Translations under genes and position numbers: made by a program
NCBI GenBank assembly: GCA_947074345.1
Contig: CAMTPH010000014.1
Coordinates: 1 to 41,797 of the forward strand
Reading direction: 5' to 3'
Length of the DNA: 41,797 bases
DNA from: an uncultured Bacteroides sp.
GTDB lineage: Bacteria > Bacteroidota > Bacteroidia > Bacteroidales > Bacteroidaceae
Notes under the pieces: generated by a model
The model's database searches: none
What the model was told of the DNA's origin: nothing
What the model saw: only the letters and a program-made list of their open reading frames with translations
In this document: in pieces, positions 32,268-40,685 of the stretch
Layout of the letters: the number at the start of each line of letters is the position of its first letter
Position numbering within the stretch: the first letter of the stretch is position 1

Positions 32268-35120
32268 ATGAAAACCGATTCATTTGCTTCACGCCATATT
32301 GGTGTTAATGAAGAAGATATTGAATTGATGTTGCGCAAAATTGGCGTAAACACTCTTGATGAATTAATTGATAAAACCATTCCGGAGAATATTCGGTTGC
32401 CAAAGCCATTACAGTTATCACCCGCTATGACTGAATATGAATTTGGACAACATATCTCACAAATAGCAAGTATGAATAAATTATTTACTTCATATATTGG
32501 TATGGGATGGTATAATACAATAACACCGGCAGTTATTCAACGCAATGTGTTTGAAAACCCTGTTTGGTATACATCTTATACGCCTTATCAGGCTGAAATA
32601 TCGCAAGGACGTTTGGAGGCTCTAATGAACTTCCAAACTGTCATTTGTGATTTAACAGCGATGCCTTTGGCCAATAGTTCTTTATTAGACGAAGCAACTG
32701 CTGCTGCCGAAGCTGTAAGCATGATGTATGCTTTGCGCCCTCGTGATAAGCAAAAGGCAGGTGCTAATGTCGTGTTTGTTGATGAAAATATTTTCCCTCA
32801 AACACTTGCAGTAATGGTTACACGTGCAGTACCACAAGGCATTGAATTGAAAGTTGGTAAATATAAAGAGATTGAATTTACTGATGAGATGTTTGGATGT
32901 GTGATACAGTATCCTAACGCTGATGGTAACATTGATGATTATCGTGAATTTACATCTAAAGCTCATGAGAAAGGATGTAAAGTATCTGTTGCTGCCGATT
33001 TAATGAGTTTGGCGCTGATTGTTCCTCCCGGAGAATGGGGCGCTGACATCGTATTTGGTACTACTCAACGTTTAGGTACTCCTATATTTTATGGTGGCCC
33101 TTCTGCTGCCTATTTTGCTACTCGCGATGAGTACAAACGAAGCATGCCTGGTCGAATTATCGGTTTATCTAAAGATAAAAACGGGAAACTTTGCTATCGT
33201 ATGGCTTTACAAACTAGAGAGCAACATATAAAACGCGAAAAAGCTACCTCGAATGTTTGTACAGCACAAGCTTTGTTGGCTACGATGGTTGGTTTCTATG
33301 TGGTTTATCATGGACAACAAGGGATTGTAGATATTGCTTCGCGCATTCATGATATAACCTCTTTTCTTGATAAAACAATCTGTAAGTTAGGCTATTCGCA
33401 AGTAAATGATAGCTATTTTGATACTTTACGTTTTGTGCTTCCTGAAAATGCAACTGCACAAAAAATTAGAACTATCGCTATTAGTAAAGAGGTAAATCTG
33501 CGTTATTTTGATAATGGTGATGTAGGTTTCAGTATTGATGAAACTACCGATTTAAATGGTATCAATACGCTTCTTTCAATCTTTGCTGTAGCGGCTGAAA
33601 ATGATTTTCAGAAAATTGATGATATTCCTCAAGCAAAATCTTATCCTAAAGCAATAAGACGCGAAAGTAAGTTCTTGACACATGAGGTGTTCTCTAAATA
33701 TCATACTGAGACAGAGATGCTACGCTATATTAAAAGCCTTGATAGAAAGGATATCTCTCTGACTCATTCAATGATTCCTTTGGGCTCTTGCACCATGAAA
33801 CTGAATGCTGCATCTGAAATGTTGCCATTAAGTCTTCCTAGCTTTACAAGCATTCATCCGTTGGTTCCTGAAGAACAAGCTCAAGGCTATCGCAAACTAA
33901 TACACGAATTAAGTGAGGATCTTAAAATTATAACTGGTTTTGCAGGTATAAGCTTACAACCTAACTCGGGTGCTGCGGGCGAATATACTGGACTGAGAGT
34001 TATCAGAAGCTATCAAGAGAGTATTGGCCAAGGACATAGAAATAAGATTTTGATACCTTCATCTGCGCATGGTACAAATCCTGCTTCAGCTATTCAAGCT
34101 GGTTATACTACTATTACATGTGCTTGTGATGCGCACGGCAATGTAGATATGGAAGATCTAAAAGCAAAGGCATATGAGAATAAGGATGATTTAGCTGCAT
34201 TAATGATTACCTATCCATCTACTCATGGTATATTTGAAACTGAGATTATGGAAATCTGTAAGATTATACATGAGTGTGGCGGACAAGTATATATGGATGG
34301 AGCTAATATGAATGCACAGGTGGGATTGACTAATCCAGGGTATATTGGAGCTGACGTGTGTCATTTAAATCTTCATAAAACATTTGCTTCTCCACATGGT
34401 GGAGGTGGACCAGGTGTAGGACCTATTGGGGTTGCTGAACATTTGCTTCCTTTCTTACCCGGACATAGTTTCTTTGGTAATCAAATGAACCAAGTATCTT
34501 CGGCTCCTTTTGGTAGTGCGGGTATATTGGCCATCACTTATGGTTATATCCATATGATGGGTGCTGAAGGATTGGCAATGGCTACAAAGGCTGCTATTCT
34601 AAATGCTAATTATCTTGCTGCTTCTCTAAATCATACTTTTGGTATAGTATATAGAGGCAATAAGGGATATGTTGGCCACGAAATGATTTTGGAATGTAGA
34701 AAAGTTGCTGAAGAAACCGGAATCACAGAAAATGATATTGCTAAACGTTTGATGGATTATGGCTATCATGCTCCTACTCTATCTTTCCCTGTTCATGGCA
34801 CATTAATGATAGAGCCAACCGAAAGTGAAAGCTTGGCGGAATTAGATAACTTTGTGGAAGTAATGGATAAGGTATGGGAAGAGATACAAGAGGTAAAGAG
34901 AGGTGATGCTCTTAAAGAAGATAATGTACTAATTAATGCTCCTCATCCTGAATATGAGATAGTGAGTGATAATTGGAAACATGCTTATGGTAGAGAAAAA
35001 GCAGCATATCCTCTAGAAAGCGTACGCGATAATAAATTCTGGATTAATGTAGCACGTATAGATAATACGCTTGGTGATAGAAATCTGCTGCCAACTTGCT
35101 ACTTAACTTTTGAGTGTTAA
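32268..35120 (+). CDS. gcvP: Glycine dehydrogenase (decarboxylating), P protein
   Basis: GcvP decarboxylates glycine and passes the aminomethyl group to the lipoylated H protein of the glycine cleavage system. The 950-aa chain is the fused (alpha plus beta) single-chain form: an N-terminal half starting SFASRHIGVNEEDIELML, and a C-terminal half holding the PLP Lys704 in LNLHKTFASPHGGGGPG. Other hallmarks are SYIGMGWYNT and MIPLGSCTMKLN. GcvT and GcvH are not in the window. Together with lipB and serA/serC here, it covers parts of serine-glycine one-carbon metabolism, though not as one operon. A terminator follows. Confidence 0.97.
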   Translation: MKTDSFASRHIGVNEEDIELMLRKIGVNTLDELIDKTIPENIRLPKPLQLSPAMTEYEFGQHISQIASMNKLFTSYIGMGWYNTITPAVIQRNVFENPVWYTSYTPYQAEISQGRLEALMNFQTVICDLTAMPLANSSLLDEATAAAEAVSMMYALRPRDKQKAGANVVFVDENIFPQTLAVMVTRAVPQGIELKVGKYKEIEFTDEMFGCVIQYPNADGNIDDYREFTSKAHEKGCKVSVAADLMSLALIVPPGEWGADIVFGTTQRLGTPIFYGGPSAAYFATRDEYKRSMPGRIIGLSKDKNGKLCYRMALQTREQHIKREKATSNVCTAQALLATMVGFYVVYHGQQGIVDIASRIHDITSFLDKTICKLGYSQVNDSYFDTLRFVLPENATAQKIRTIAISKEVNLRYFDNGDVGFSIDETTDLNGINTLLSIFAVAAENDFQKIDDIPQAKSYPKAIRRESKFLTHEVFSKYHTETEMLRYIKSLDRKDISLTHSMIPLGSCTMKLNAASEMLPLSLPSFTSIHPLVPEEQAQGYRKLIHELSEDLKIITGFAGISLQPNSGAAGEYTGLRVIRSYQESIGQGHRNKILIPSSAHGTNPASAIQAGYTTITCACDAHGNVDMEDLKAKAYENKDDLAALMITYPSTHGIFETEIMEICKIIHECGGQVYMDGANMNAQVGLTNPGYIGADVCHLNLHKTFASPHGGGGPGVGPIGVAEHLLPFLPGHSFFGNQMNQVSSAPFGSAGILAITYGYIHMMGAEGLAMATKAAILNANYLAASLNHTFGIVYRGNKGYVGHEMILECRKVAEETGITENDIAKRLMDYGYHAPTLSFPVHGTLMIEPTESESLAELDNFVEVMDKVWEEIQEVKRGDALKEDNVLINAPHPEYEIVSDNWKHAYGREKAAYPLESVRDNKFWINVARIDNTLGDRNLLPTCYLTFEC

Positions 35121-35139
35121 TTATTAAAACCACATAATT

Positions 35140-35193
35140 AAAGCTGCGAATTGATGATATGATTTACAACACATCTCAATTCGCAGCTTTTTT
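35140..35193 (+). terminator. Terminator of gcvP
   Basis: AAAGCTGCGAATTGA (35140-35154) pairs with 35176-35190, followed by Ts; a 21-base loop. Confidence 0.88.
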
Positions 35194-35221
35194 GTTTAAT
35201 TATATCTTACGATTTGATTAA

Positions 35222-35788
35222 TTATCGAACAATCGTAATTGTATTTTCTTTTAATACTTTTTCTTTCAAAGTAGCATTGTCAGCTGCATATCCTATCGCT
35301 ACACAACCAAATACTTTGTGATTTTCAGGAACACCTAAAGAAGTGATATAAGCACGAACTTCAGGATCATCGCATGTTGTACCCAACTGATTTATCCAGC
35401 ACGATGCTAAACCTAATGAAGTGGCTGTAAGAAACATATTCTCTATAGCACATGCACAGTCCATTGCTGCCCACCATTGAGTAGACTCATTAGAAACTAC
35501 AACCAAAGTTGGTGCGTGATAATAACAACAGTATGTTTCACTATGTCCACGTTCTTGAAGATGTTTATCTTCACTTTTAGCAAATGCACTTTTAATGTGT
35601 CTATTTAATTCTACAAGTTTCTCCTTGTTCTGAATTGCCGTGAAATGCCAAGTTTGATAATTCATACCACTTGGTGCATTCACTGCTGCATCTAGAATCA
35701 TATTAAGGTCTGTGTCTGCTACTTGTCTATCGTTATAAGCACGAATGCTACGACGCGATTTGATATTCTTTAAAATCTCATTTTCCAT
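35222..35788 (-). CDS. Nitroreductase family protein
   Basis: A 188-aa FMN-dependent NAD(P)H oxidoreductase. Typical parts are NIKSRRSIRAYNDRQVAD (FMN phosphate-binding Arg/Ser at the N-terminus), AAVNAPSGMNYQTWHF, and the AIENMFLTATSLGLASCWI helix, ending in GCVAIGYA. It may reduce nitro compounds or quinones; the real substrate is unknown. It follows the HpaII-like gene by 18 bp on the same strand and is probably co-transcribed with it. Confidence 0.93.
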   Translation of the reverse strand: MENEILKNIKSRRSIRAYNDRQVADTDLNMILDAAVNAPSGMNYQTWHFTAIQNKEKLVELNRHIKSAFAKSEDKHLQERGHSETYCCYYHAPTLVVVSNESTQWWAAMDCACAIENMFLTATSLGLASCWINQLGTTCDDPEVRAYITSLGVPENHKVFGCVAIGYAADNATLKEKVLKENTITIVR

Positions 35789-35806
35789 TATTAAGTATTA
35801 TATCTA

Positions 35807-36892
35807 TTAACGTTTTAATAATCCTATTTTGGCATTTAATTTAAAGTAATACAATCCGTTTTCGCGTTCAAGGAAACCGTATTTATCTTTTTCGACTGGA
35901 CCTTTTTCAAAACGCGTATTATTGAACAGGAAGTTCTCAAAGGTTTCTTTCTCATGCTTATGGTAACAAAGCAACTCCCCTTTTCCGGTAATTAAAATAA
36001 TGCCTTCTACAGCTGAGTCTATACCTGAGTATATTTTAGCTGGACGCATTCCTAATGCAAGCGTCAATAAGAACTGCTTCATCTTAAATTCATAGAAACC
36101 ATGCTTGTTAATCAATTCGTCTTTGATCTTGAGCGGATTAAGTTTCTTTATAACTTCTGTAAGCTCTGAAACGCGAGTTATATCATCTATATACATAATA
36201 CGAAGCATTTCGGCTAATAAGCGTGGAAAGTGAAGATCTATCATCAACAAGTTACAACGAAACACTCGATCGGCTACATCTGAATATTTTAATACTCCAC
36301 CCAATCGTTCAATCATAACCATTCTTTCGAGAACTTCATCAGCTGATTCGGGTAATGCATTGATTTTATTGACTGTTGGTGTAGAAAACTTTGCACCCGT
36401 TTGTTCGAATTTCAAATTGGCTGTTCTACCACCATCCAACAATGGATTCATGCTAGTAAGACGAGAACGTACATTTATACCTGAAAGAGGTGCTTCTGCA
36501 TGCCAAAACGCTATTGAGAAATCTGTTCTATCTTCTGTGCGAGCTTCTAGATCGAAGATAGCAACAGTATCAAGAAATGCTTCTACCTCCTCGGGTGATT
36601 CAATGTCATCTTCTTTTGCTCCTTTTATAGTATTAAGAATTAATGTAGCAACAGTGCCAAAATCTTCTCTTGGTATGAGCTGCTCTCCTTTTTCATTGAT
36701 GATACGAATGTTTTCATCTTCTACATAATAGCGTCTAGTACCATCATGTTCTTCACGTTGGATCATAGCAATGGGCCAAAATGTTTCGTCCATTTTTGAA
36801 TCAGGAGTACCTAATGCTATCTTTCCGTCACATAGAAGTTTAAAGAAAGCATATATTTCACTCCATTCTCTTTTAGTTGCTTCAAAAGCCAT
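35807..36892 (-). CDS. HpaII-family restriction endonuclease-like protein (orphan)
   Basis: A 361-aa protein that I place in the R.HpaII family (recognition CCGG in the type member) from phrases such as ATKREWSEIYAFFKLLCDGK, SRLTSMNPLLDGGRTANLKF, FRCNLLMIDLHFPRLLAEML, FALGMRP-like FLLTLALGMRPAKIYSG, and CYHKHEKETFENFLFNNTRFE. The likely nuclease core is Asp124 (RTDFSIAF) followed by GINVRSR at 138-144. In active homologues as I recall them this segment reads like GFSIKS, so the catalytic Lys would be Arg142 here. No cytosine methylase is adjacent. It sits between yigZ and a nitroreductase. It may be inactive, or domesticated for another role. Family call moderate; activity unknown. Confidence 0.65.
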   Translation of the reverse strand: MAFEATKREWSEIYAFFKLLCDGKIALGTPDSKMDETFWPIAMIQREEHDGTRRYYVEDENIRIINEKGEQLIPREDFGTVATLILNTIKGAKEDDIESPEEVEAFLDTVAIFDLEARTEDRTDFSIAFWHAEAPLSGINVRSRLTSMNPLLDGGRTANLKFEQTGAKFSTPTVNKINALPESADEVLERMVMIERLGGVLKYSDVADRVFRCNLLMIDLHFPRLLAEMLRIMYIDDITRVSELTEVIKKLNPLKIKDELINKHGFYEFKMKQFLLTLALGMRPAKIYSGIDSAVEGIILITGKGELLCYHKHEKETFENFLFNNTRFEKGPVEKDKYGFLERENGLYYFKLNAKIGLLKR

Positions 36893-36960
36893 ATCTTAAG
36901 ATTTTAAATTGTACAAAATTGTATTTAGTTTAATACGTTTGAAACTCATTTTTGTTTATA

Positions 36961-37569
36961 CTAAACATCATTTTCATCAAAACGAAGGGTGTCTACTTTA
37001 GCGAGACGGGCTTTTAAACGAGGCATCAACGAACTACGGATATTGAGTGTCATGCTACAATCAGTATCATATCCTTGATTTAGAATCTCTGGTCCTTCTT
37101 CTTTTACAATGCGCATAACATCGTTCATAAAAGGATATTCAAACCAAAATGTTACAGTTTCATCAATCGTCTTTTCAATAACATTGGCAGATGCGAGCGC
37201 TTCTGCTGCTGCAGCTTTATAAGCAACAATTAAACCACTTGTTCCTAGCTTTATACCACCGAAATATCGAACTACAATTACCAATATATTAGTCAATTCA
37301 TTGGAGTTGATTTGACCTAATATTGGTTTACCGGCTGTGCCCGATGGTTCACCATTATCGTTTGCACGAAAATCTTTCCTATCAGCCCCCAACATATATG
37401 CATAGCATACGTGCCTAGCATCATAATATTTCTTCTGATAGGTTTCTAGATGGGCTTTAATCTCATCTATTGTACGTACAGGAAGTGCTATTGCAATAAA
37501 TTTGCTTCGCTTCTCTGTATAGATAGCTTCTGATAATTCTGTTATTGTTTTATAAGTATCTTCACTCAT
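36961..37569 (-). CDS. YigZ/IMPACT family protein
   Basis: A 202-aa protein of the UPF0029/IMPACT family. The first domain has YTEKRSKFIAIALPV, then the signature region DARHVCYAYMLG ... NDNGEPSGTAGKPIL (residues 50-83) and VVRYFGGIKLGTSGLIVAY. The C-terminal domain is the DUF1949 ferredoxin-like part. Members are linked to translation-associated roles, but the exact function is unsettled. It is 68 bp upstream of the HpaII-like gene. A TAnnTTTG box lies only 6 bases before its ATG. Confidence 0.92.
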   Translation of the reverse strand: MSEDTYKTITELSEAIYTEKRSKFIAIALPVRTIDEIKAHLETYQKKYYDARHVCYAYMLGADRKDFRANDNGEPSGTAGKPILGQINSNELTNILVIVVRYFGGIKLGTSGLIVAYKAAAAEALASANVIEKTIDETVTFWFEYPFMNDVMRIVKEEGPEILNQGYDTDCSMTLNIRSSLMPRLKARLAKVDTLRFDENDV

Positions 37570-37574
37570 GAGCG

Positions 37575-37582
37575 CAAAGATA
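37575..37582 (-). promoter_or_regulatory. Candidate -7 box for yigZ
   Basis: Minus-strand TATCTTTG fits TAnnTTTG, 5 bases before the ATG; if used, the transcript would be leaderless or nearly so. Confidence 0.4.
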
Positions 37583-37620
37583 GTTTATTTGTTAAAAAAT
37601 GATAGATTTATAGATGTATT

Positions 37621-38022
37621 TTATCCAATTCCTAGTAATTCAATTTCGAATATTAATGTAGAGAATCCCGGAATATCACCATCTCTTTTAGTACCATATC
37701 CATAATTATATGGAATATAAATAATCCAATGATCTCCAATATGCATATGTGGTAATGCCAATTGCCAACCTTCTATTAATTGGTTCAGACGAAATGCTTC
37801 AGGATATCCTCTACCCCATGAATTATCGAAAACATGGCCATTAATCAGGCTTCCTTTGTAATTGATATTCACGATGCTATTGAACTTTGGACTTTGCGTT
37901 GATTCTCCGGCTTTTACTACTTTATAAAAGATACCACAAGGTAATTCTTTAACATCGATATCTTGGCTAAGTGAATTAATAAAAGCTTCATTCTCTAGTT
38001 TATAGTTTGATTTTTTACTCAT
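37621..38022 (-). CDS. FKBP-type peptidyl-prolyl isomerase
   Basis: A 133-aa cytoplasmic (no signal peptide) FKBP domain: NSIVNINYKGSLINGHVFDNSW, then FRLNQLIEGWQLALPHMHIGDHWIIYIPYNYGYG and a closing STLIFEIELLGI. It catalyses prolyl cis-trans isomerisation and may act as a folding helper. Short helical N-terminal extension (about 35 residues). It starts 52 bp upstream of yigZ on the same strand but its own promoter was not identified. Confidence 0.93.
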   Translation of the reverse strand: MSKKSNYKLENEAFINSLSQDIDVKELPCGIFYKVVKAGESTQSPKFNSIVNINYKGSLINGHVFDNSWGRGYPEAFRLNQLIEGWQLALPHMHIGDHWIIYIPYNYGYGTKRDGDIPGFSTLIFEIELLGIG

Positions 38023-38053
38023 ACTGTTTAATTTATTTCATAACCATCTTTAT

Positions 38054-38076
38054 TTAGAATATAAGGAATATTCTAA
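38054..38076. promoter_or_regulatory. Inverted repeat upstream of the FKBP gene
   Basis: TTAGAATAT (38054-38062) and ATATTCTAA (38068-38076) form a perfect 9-bp dyad with a 5-base centre, 32 bases before the FKBP start. It could be an operator or a hairpin; low support. Confidence 0.35.
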
Positions 38077-38155
38077 TGAATTGTTTAGCAAATAGTTATA
38101 AAGAGTTGATATATTATTTATGAATGTAAATATAAAGCAATTATTTATAACAATA

Positions 38156-38189
38156 AAGGCTATCCTATTATGATAAATAGGATAGCCTT
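38156..38189 (-). terminator. Terminator of the serine operon
   Basis: AAGGCTATCCTATT (38156-38169) pairs with 38176-38189 around a 6-base loop. On the minus strand TTATTG follows, a modest T-tract, 28 bases past the DUF1015 stop. Confidence 0.8.
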
Positions 38190-38216
38190 GAGTATAAGGT
38201 ATATATAAATTAGAAT

Positions 38217-39464
38217 TTAGTCTAATTTATGAATAACTAGTCCAGAACGTAACTTAGGTTCAAACCAAGTTGTTTTTGGAGGCATGATATTACCACTATC
38301 AGCAATGTCCATTAACTGCTTCATTGAAACTGGATAAAGCGCGAGTGCTACTTTCATCTCTCCACTATCAACTCGTTTACTCAATTCTTCTAAACCACGA
38401 ATACCACCAACAAAGTCTATTCTTTTATCAGATCTTAAATCTTTAATTCCTAAAATATCATCAAGGATTAAGTTTGAAGAAATAGTTACATCAAGAACTC
38501 CAATTGGGTCGTTATCATTATATGTGCCTGGTTTAGCTGTTAAGCTGTACCAATTATGATCGATATATAAACCAAAATTATGCAATGCATTTGGTTTGTA
38601 TACGTCAACACCTTTCTTCTCAACAATGAAGTTCTTTTCTAATGCTTTTATGAACTCCTCAGTTGAAAGACCGTTTAAATCCTTAACAACACGATTGTAA
38701 TCGATAATAGTAAGTTGACTAGCTGGGAAACATACGGCCATAAAGTAATTATACTCTTCATCACCTTTATGATCTTTGTTTTGAGAAGCTTTTTCAGCAC
38801 CTACTAATGCAGCAGCAGCCGAACGATGATGACCATCTGCAATATAAAGTGCAGGAATATCAGTAAACAGTTCGGTAATTGTTGCTATATCAACTTCTTT
38901 ATCAATTATCCAGAACTGATGTCCGAAACCATCACCAGGTGCTACAAAATCATAAATAGGTGTATTAATCGTGTATTCAGAGATAATATCGTTTAGTCTA
39001 CTGTTATCAGGATAGGCAAAGAATACTGGCTCGATATTCGCATTATTAACACGAACGTGCTTCATTCGATCTTCTTCTTTGTCACGACGAGTAAGTTCAT
39101 GCTTTTTTATGCTACCATTCATGTAATCGGGAACATAAGCGCCAACTACTAAACCATATTGGGTTTTACCATTCATGGTTTGAGCATATATGTAATAATT
39201 TTCTTTTGTGTCCTGTTTTAACCAACCTTTGTCTTGAAACAATTGGAAGTTTTCAGCAGCTTTTGCATAGACTTCTTCATCGTGCTCGTCAGTTCCAATC
39301 GAAAAATCAATTTCCGGTTTAATGATGCGATATAAGGATTTCTCATTGCCTTCAGCTTCTTTGCGTGCTTCGTCTGAGTTTAACACATCATATGGTCGTG
39401 AAGCTACCTCCTCTACAAGATGCTGTGGTGGTCTAATTCCTTTAAAGGGTTTAATTGTTGCCAT
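38217..39464 (-). CDS. DUF1015 protein, serine-operon partner
   Basis: A 415-aa protein of the DUF1015 family, cytoplasmic. Conserved phrases: IKPFKGIRPPQHLVEEVASRPYDV at the N-terminus, KKHELTRRDKEEDRMKH (120-136), and LYIADGHHRSAAA (207-219), followed by a C-terminal domain. The ADGHHR motif resembles the active-site region of ParB/sulfiredoxin-fold proteins, which include free serine kinases, but I cannot verify homology. It is the last gene of an operon with serC, serA and a small membrane protein, consistent with a role in serine metabolism (inference). Confidence 0.9.
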   Translation of the reverse strand: MATIKPFKGIRPPQHLVEEVASRPYDVLNSDEARKEAEGNEKSLYRIIKPEIDFSIGTDEHDEEVYAKAAENFQLFQDKGWLKQDTKENYYIYAQTMNGKTQYGLVVGAYVPDYMNGSIKKHELTRRDKEEDRMKHVRVNNANIEPVFFAYPDNSRLNDIISEYTINTPIYDFVAPGDGFGHQFWIIDKEVDIATITELFTDIPALYIADGHHRSAAAALVGAEKASQNKDHKGDEEYNYFMAVCFPASQLTIIDYNRVVKDLNGLSTEEFIKALEKNFIVEKKGVDVYKPNALHNFGLYIDHNWYSLTAKPGTYNDNDPIGVLDVTISSNLILDDILGIKDLRSDKRIDFVGGIRGLEELSKRVDSGEMKVALALYPVSMKQLMDIADSGNIMPPKTTWFEPKLRSGLVIHKLD

Positions 39465-39477
39465 ATTGATATCTCTT

Positions 39478-39669
39478 TTAAGGTTGTTTATTAATCTTCT
39501 TTTTTACATAAATAGCAATTACAATCGATGCTAAAACAATTGTAATTGATGGAAGGAGTAAATTAAGGAAATGAGGTAAATCATCTTTCCATAAATTAGA
39601 AATGCTACTTAATACTATAGATATACCTAATAATATACGCGCTCTTAGAAGATTCTTATTATTGTTCAT
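39478..39669 (-). CDS. Small two-helix membrane protein
   Basis: A 63-aa protein from the ATG at 39669 (MNNNKNLLRARILLG). Two hydrophobic stretches (ARILLGISIVLSSISNL and LLLPSITIVLASIVIAIYV) are separated by WKDDLPHF, with a basic tail KKKINKQ. A longer frame reaches a GTG at 39699 inside serA, so the ATG, 4 bp after the serA stop, is preferred. It is embedded between serA and the DUF1015 gene (13 bp gap), so expression with serine genes is likely. Family unknown. Confidence 0.7.
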   Translation of the reverse strand: MNNNKNLLRARILLGISIVLSSISNLWKDDLPHFLNLLLPSITIVLASIVIAIYVKKKINKQP

Positions 39670-39673
39670 TATT

Positions 39674-40594
39674 TTATTTATTAACTCGGAATTTCTCACA
39701 TCCGTCTTTAAAGAAACTTACTATTTGACTTGCTGCAGCAATACCGGCATTGATATTTGCTTCAGCTGTTTGAGCTCCCATCTTTTTAGGAGTAGAAAAA
39801 TAACGTCCTTCAAACAATTCCACAAATTTAGCATTTGCAGCAGGCATAATATCAGTCACATATTTAAAGTCGGTGCGTTCAGACATCAGTTTGATTAATT
39901 CATCTTCATTGATAACTTCTTTGCGGGCCGTATTAATCAAAATACCACCTTTAGGCATTTCGTTTAATAATGCATAGTTTATCGAGTTCTTAGTTTCGGC
40001 TGTTGCTGGAATGTGTAGGGAAACAACATTACATGATTTGTATAATTCTTCAGCTGATTCTACAACTTTAATGCCATCATTTTCCATCACTTCTTTAGGG
40101 CAAAAAGCATCATATGCATAGATGTCCATTTCAAATCCTTTAGCAATGCGTGCTACATTTCTCCCAACATTTCCATAAGCATGGATACCAAGCTTTTTAC
40201 CTTTTAATTCTGTCCCAGAAGTACCATTGAAGAAGTTGCGTACGGCGTATACCATCATTCCGAATACTAACTCTGCAACTGCATTAGAATTTTGTCCCGG
40301 TGTATTCATTACACACACGCCATGAGAAGTAGCTGCTGCTAAGTCTACATTATCAAATCCTGCGCCTGCACGAACAATGATTTTTAAATCTTTTGCAGCA
40401 TCTAAGACTTCTGCATCAATAATATCGCTTCTAATTATAATTGCGTTTACGTTTTTTACGGCATCTAACAATTGAGATTTACTAGTATATTTCTCTAATA
40501 ATTCTAATTCATAACCTGCCGATTCAATTTCTTTCTTAATACCGTCAACAGCTATTTTAGCAAATGGTTTTTCGGTAGCTATAAGTACTTTCAT
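39674..40594 (-). CDS. serA: D-3-phosphoglycerate dehydrogenase, short (type III) form
   Basis: SerA oxidises 3-phosphoglycerate to 3-phosphohydroxypyruvate, the first step of serine synthesis. From the ATG at 40594 it is 306 aa, without the regulatory ACT domain. The Rossmann motif HAYGNVGRNVARI (138-150) and catalytic Arg224 (NTARKEV) are present. The usual catalytic His motif (TPHxGAxT) reads TPKKMGAQT here, with Lys270/Lys271. This matches the type IIIK enzymes known from Entamoeba histolytica, where a lysine does the job. A longer frame begins at TTG 40636 but lies in the serC-serA hairpin. It is downstream of serC (91 bp). Confidence 0.95.
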   Translation of the reverse strand: MKVLIATEKPFAKIAVDGIKKEIESAGYELELLEKYTSKSQLLDAVKNVNAIIIRSDIIDAEVLDAAKDLKIIVRAGAGFDNVDLAAATSHGVCVMNTPGQNSNAVAELVFGMMVYAVRNFFNGTSGTELKGKKLGIHAYGNVGRNVARIAKGFEMDIYAYDAFCPKEVMENDGIKVVESAEELYKSCNVVSLHIPATAETKNSINYALLNEMPKGGILINTARKEVINEDELIKLMSERTDFKYVTDIMPAANAKFVELFEGRYFSTPKKMGAQTAEANINAGIAAASQIVSFFKDGCEKFRVNK

Positions 40595-40624
40595 AAGATA
40601 TAATTTGATTATAGTGTTAGAAGA

Positions 40625-40671
40625 ATCGCCATACAATTATACTATATTGAAAAGTATAACTGCATGGCGAT
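40625..40671 (-). promoter_or_regulatory. Hairpin between serC and serA
   Basis: ATCGCCAT (40625-40632) pairs with ATGGCGAT (40664-40671), and an inner TTATACT pairs with AGTATAA across a short loop. There is no T-tract, so it is likely an RNA stability or attenuation element between the two genes rather than a terminator. Confidence 0.55.
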
Positions 40672-40685
40672 AGATCAAAATATGA

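Noticed and set aside
36360..36728. 122-codon plus-strand frame opposite the HpaII-like gene
   Set aside because: Antisense shadow of a well-conserved coding frame; Ser/Arg-rich with no domain.
40595..40636. Longer serA from a TTG
   Set aside because: Adds residues encoded by the serC-serA hairpin; MKVLIATEKPFAK is the expected start.
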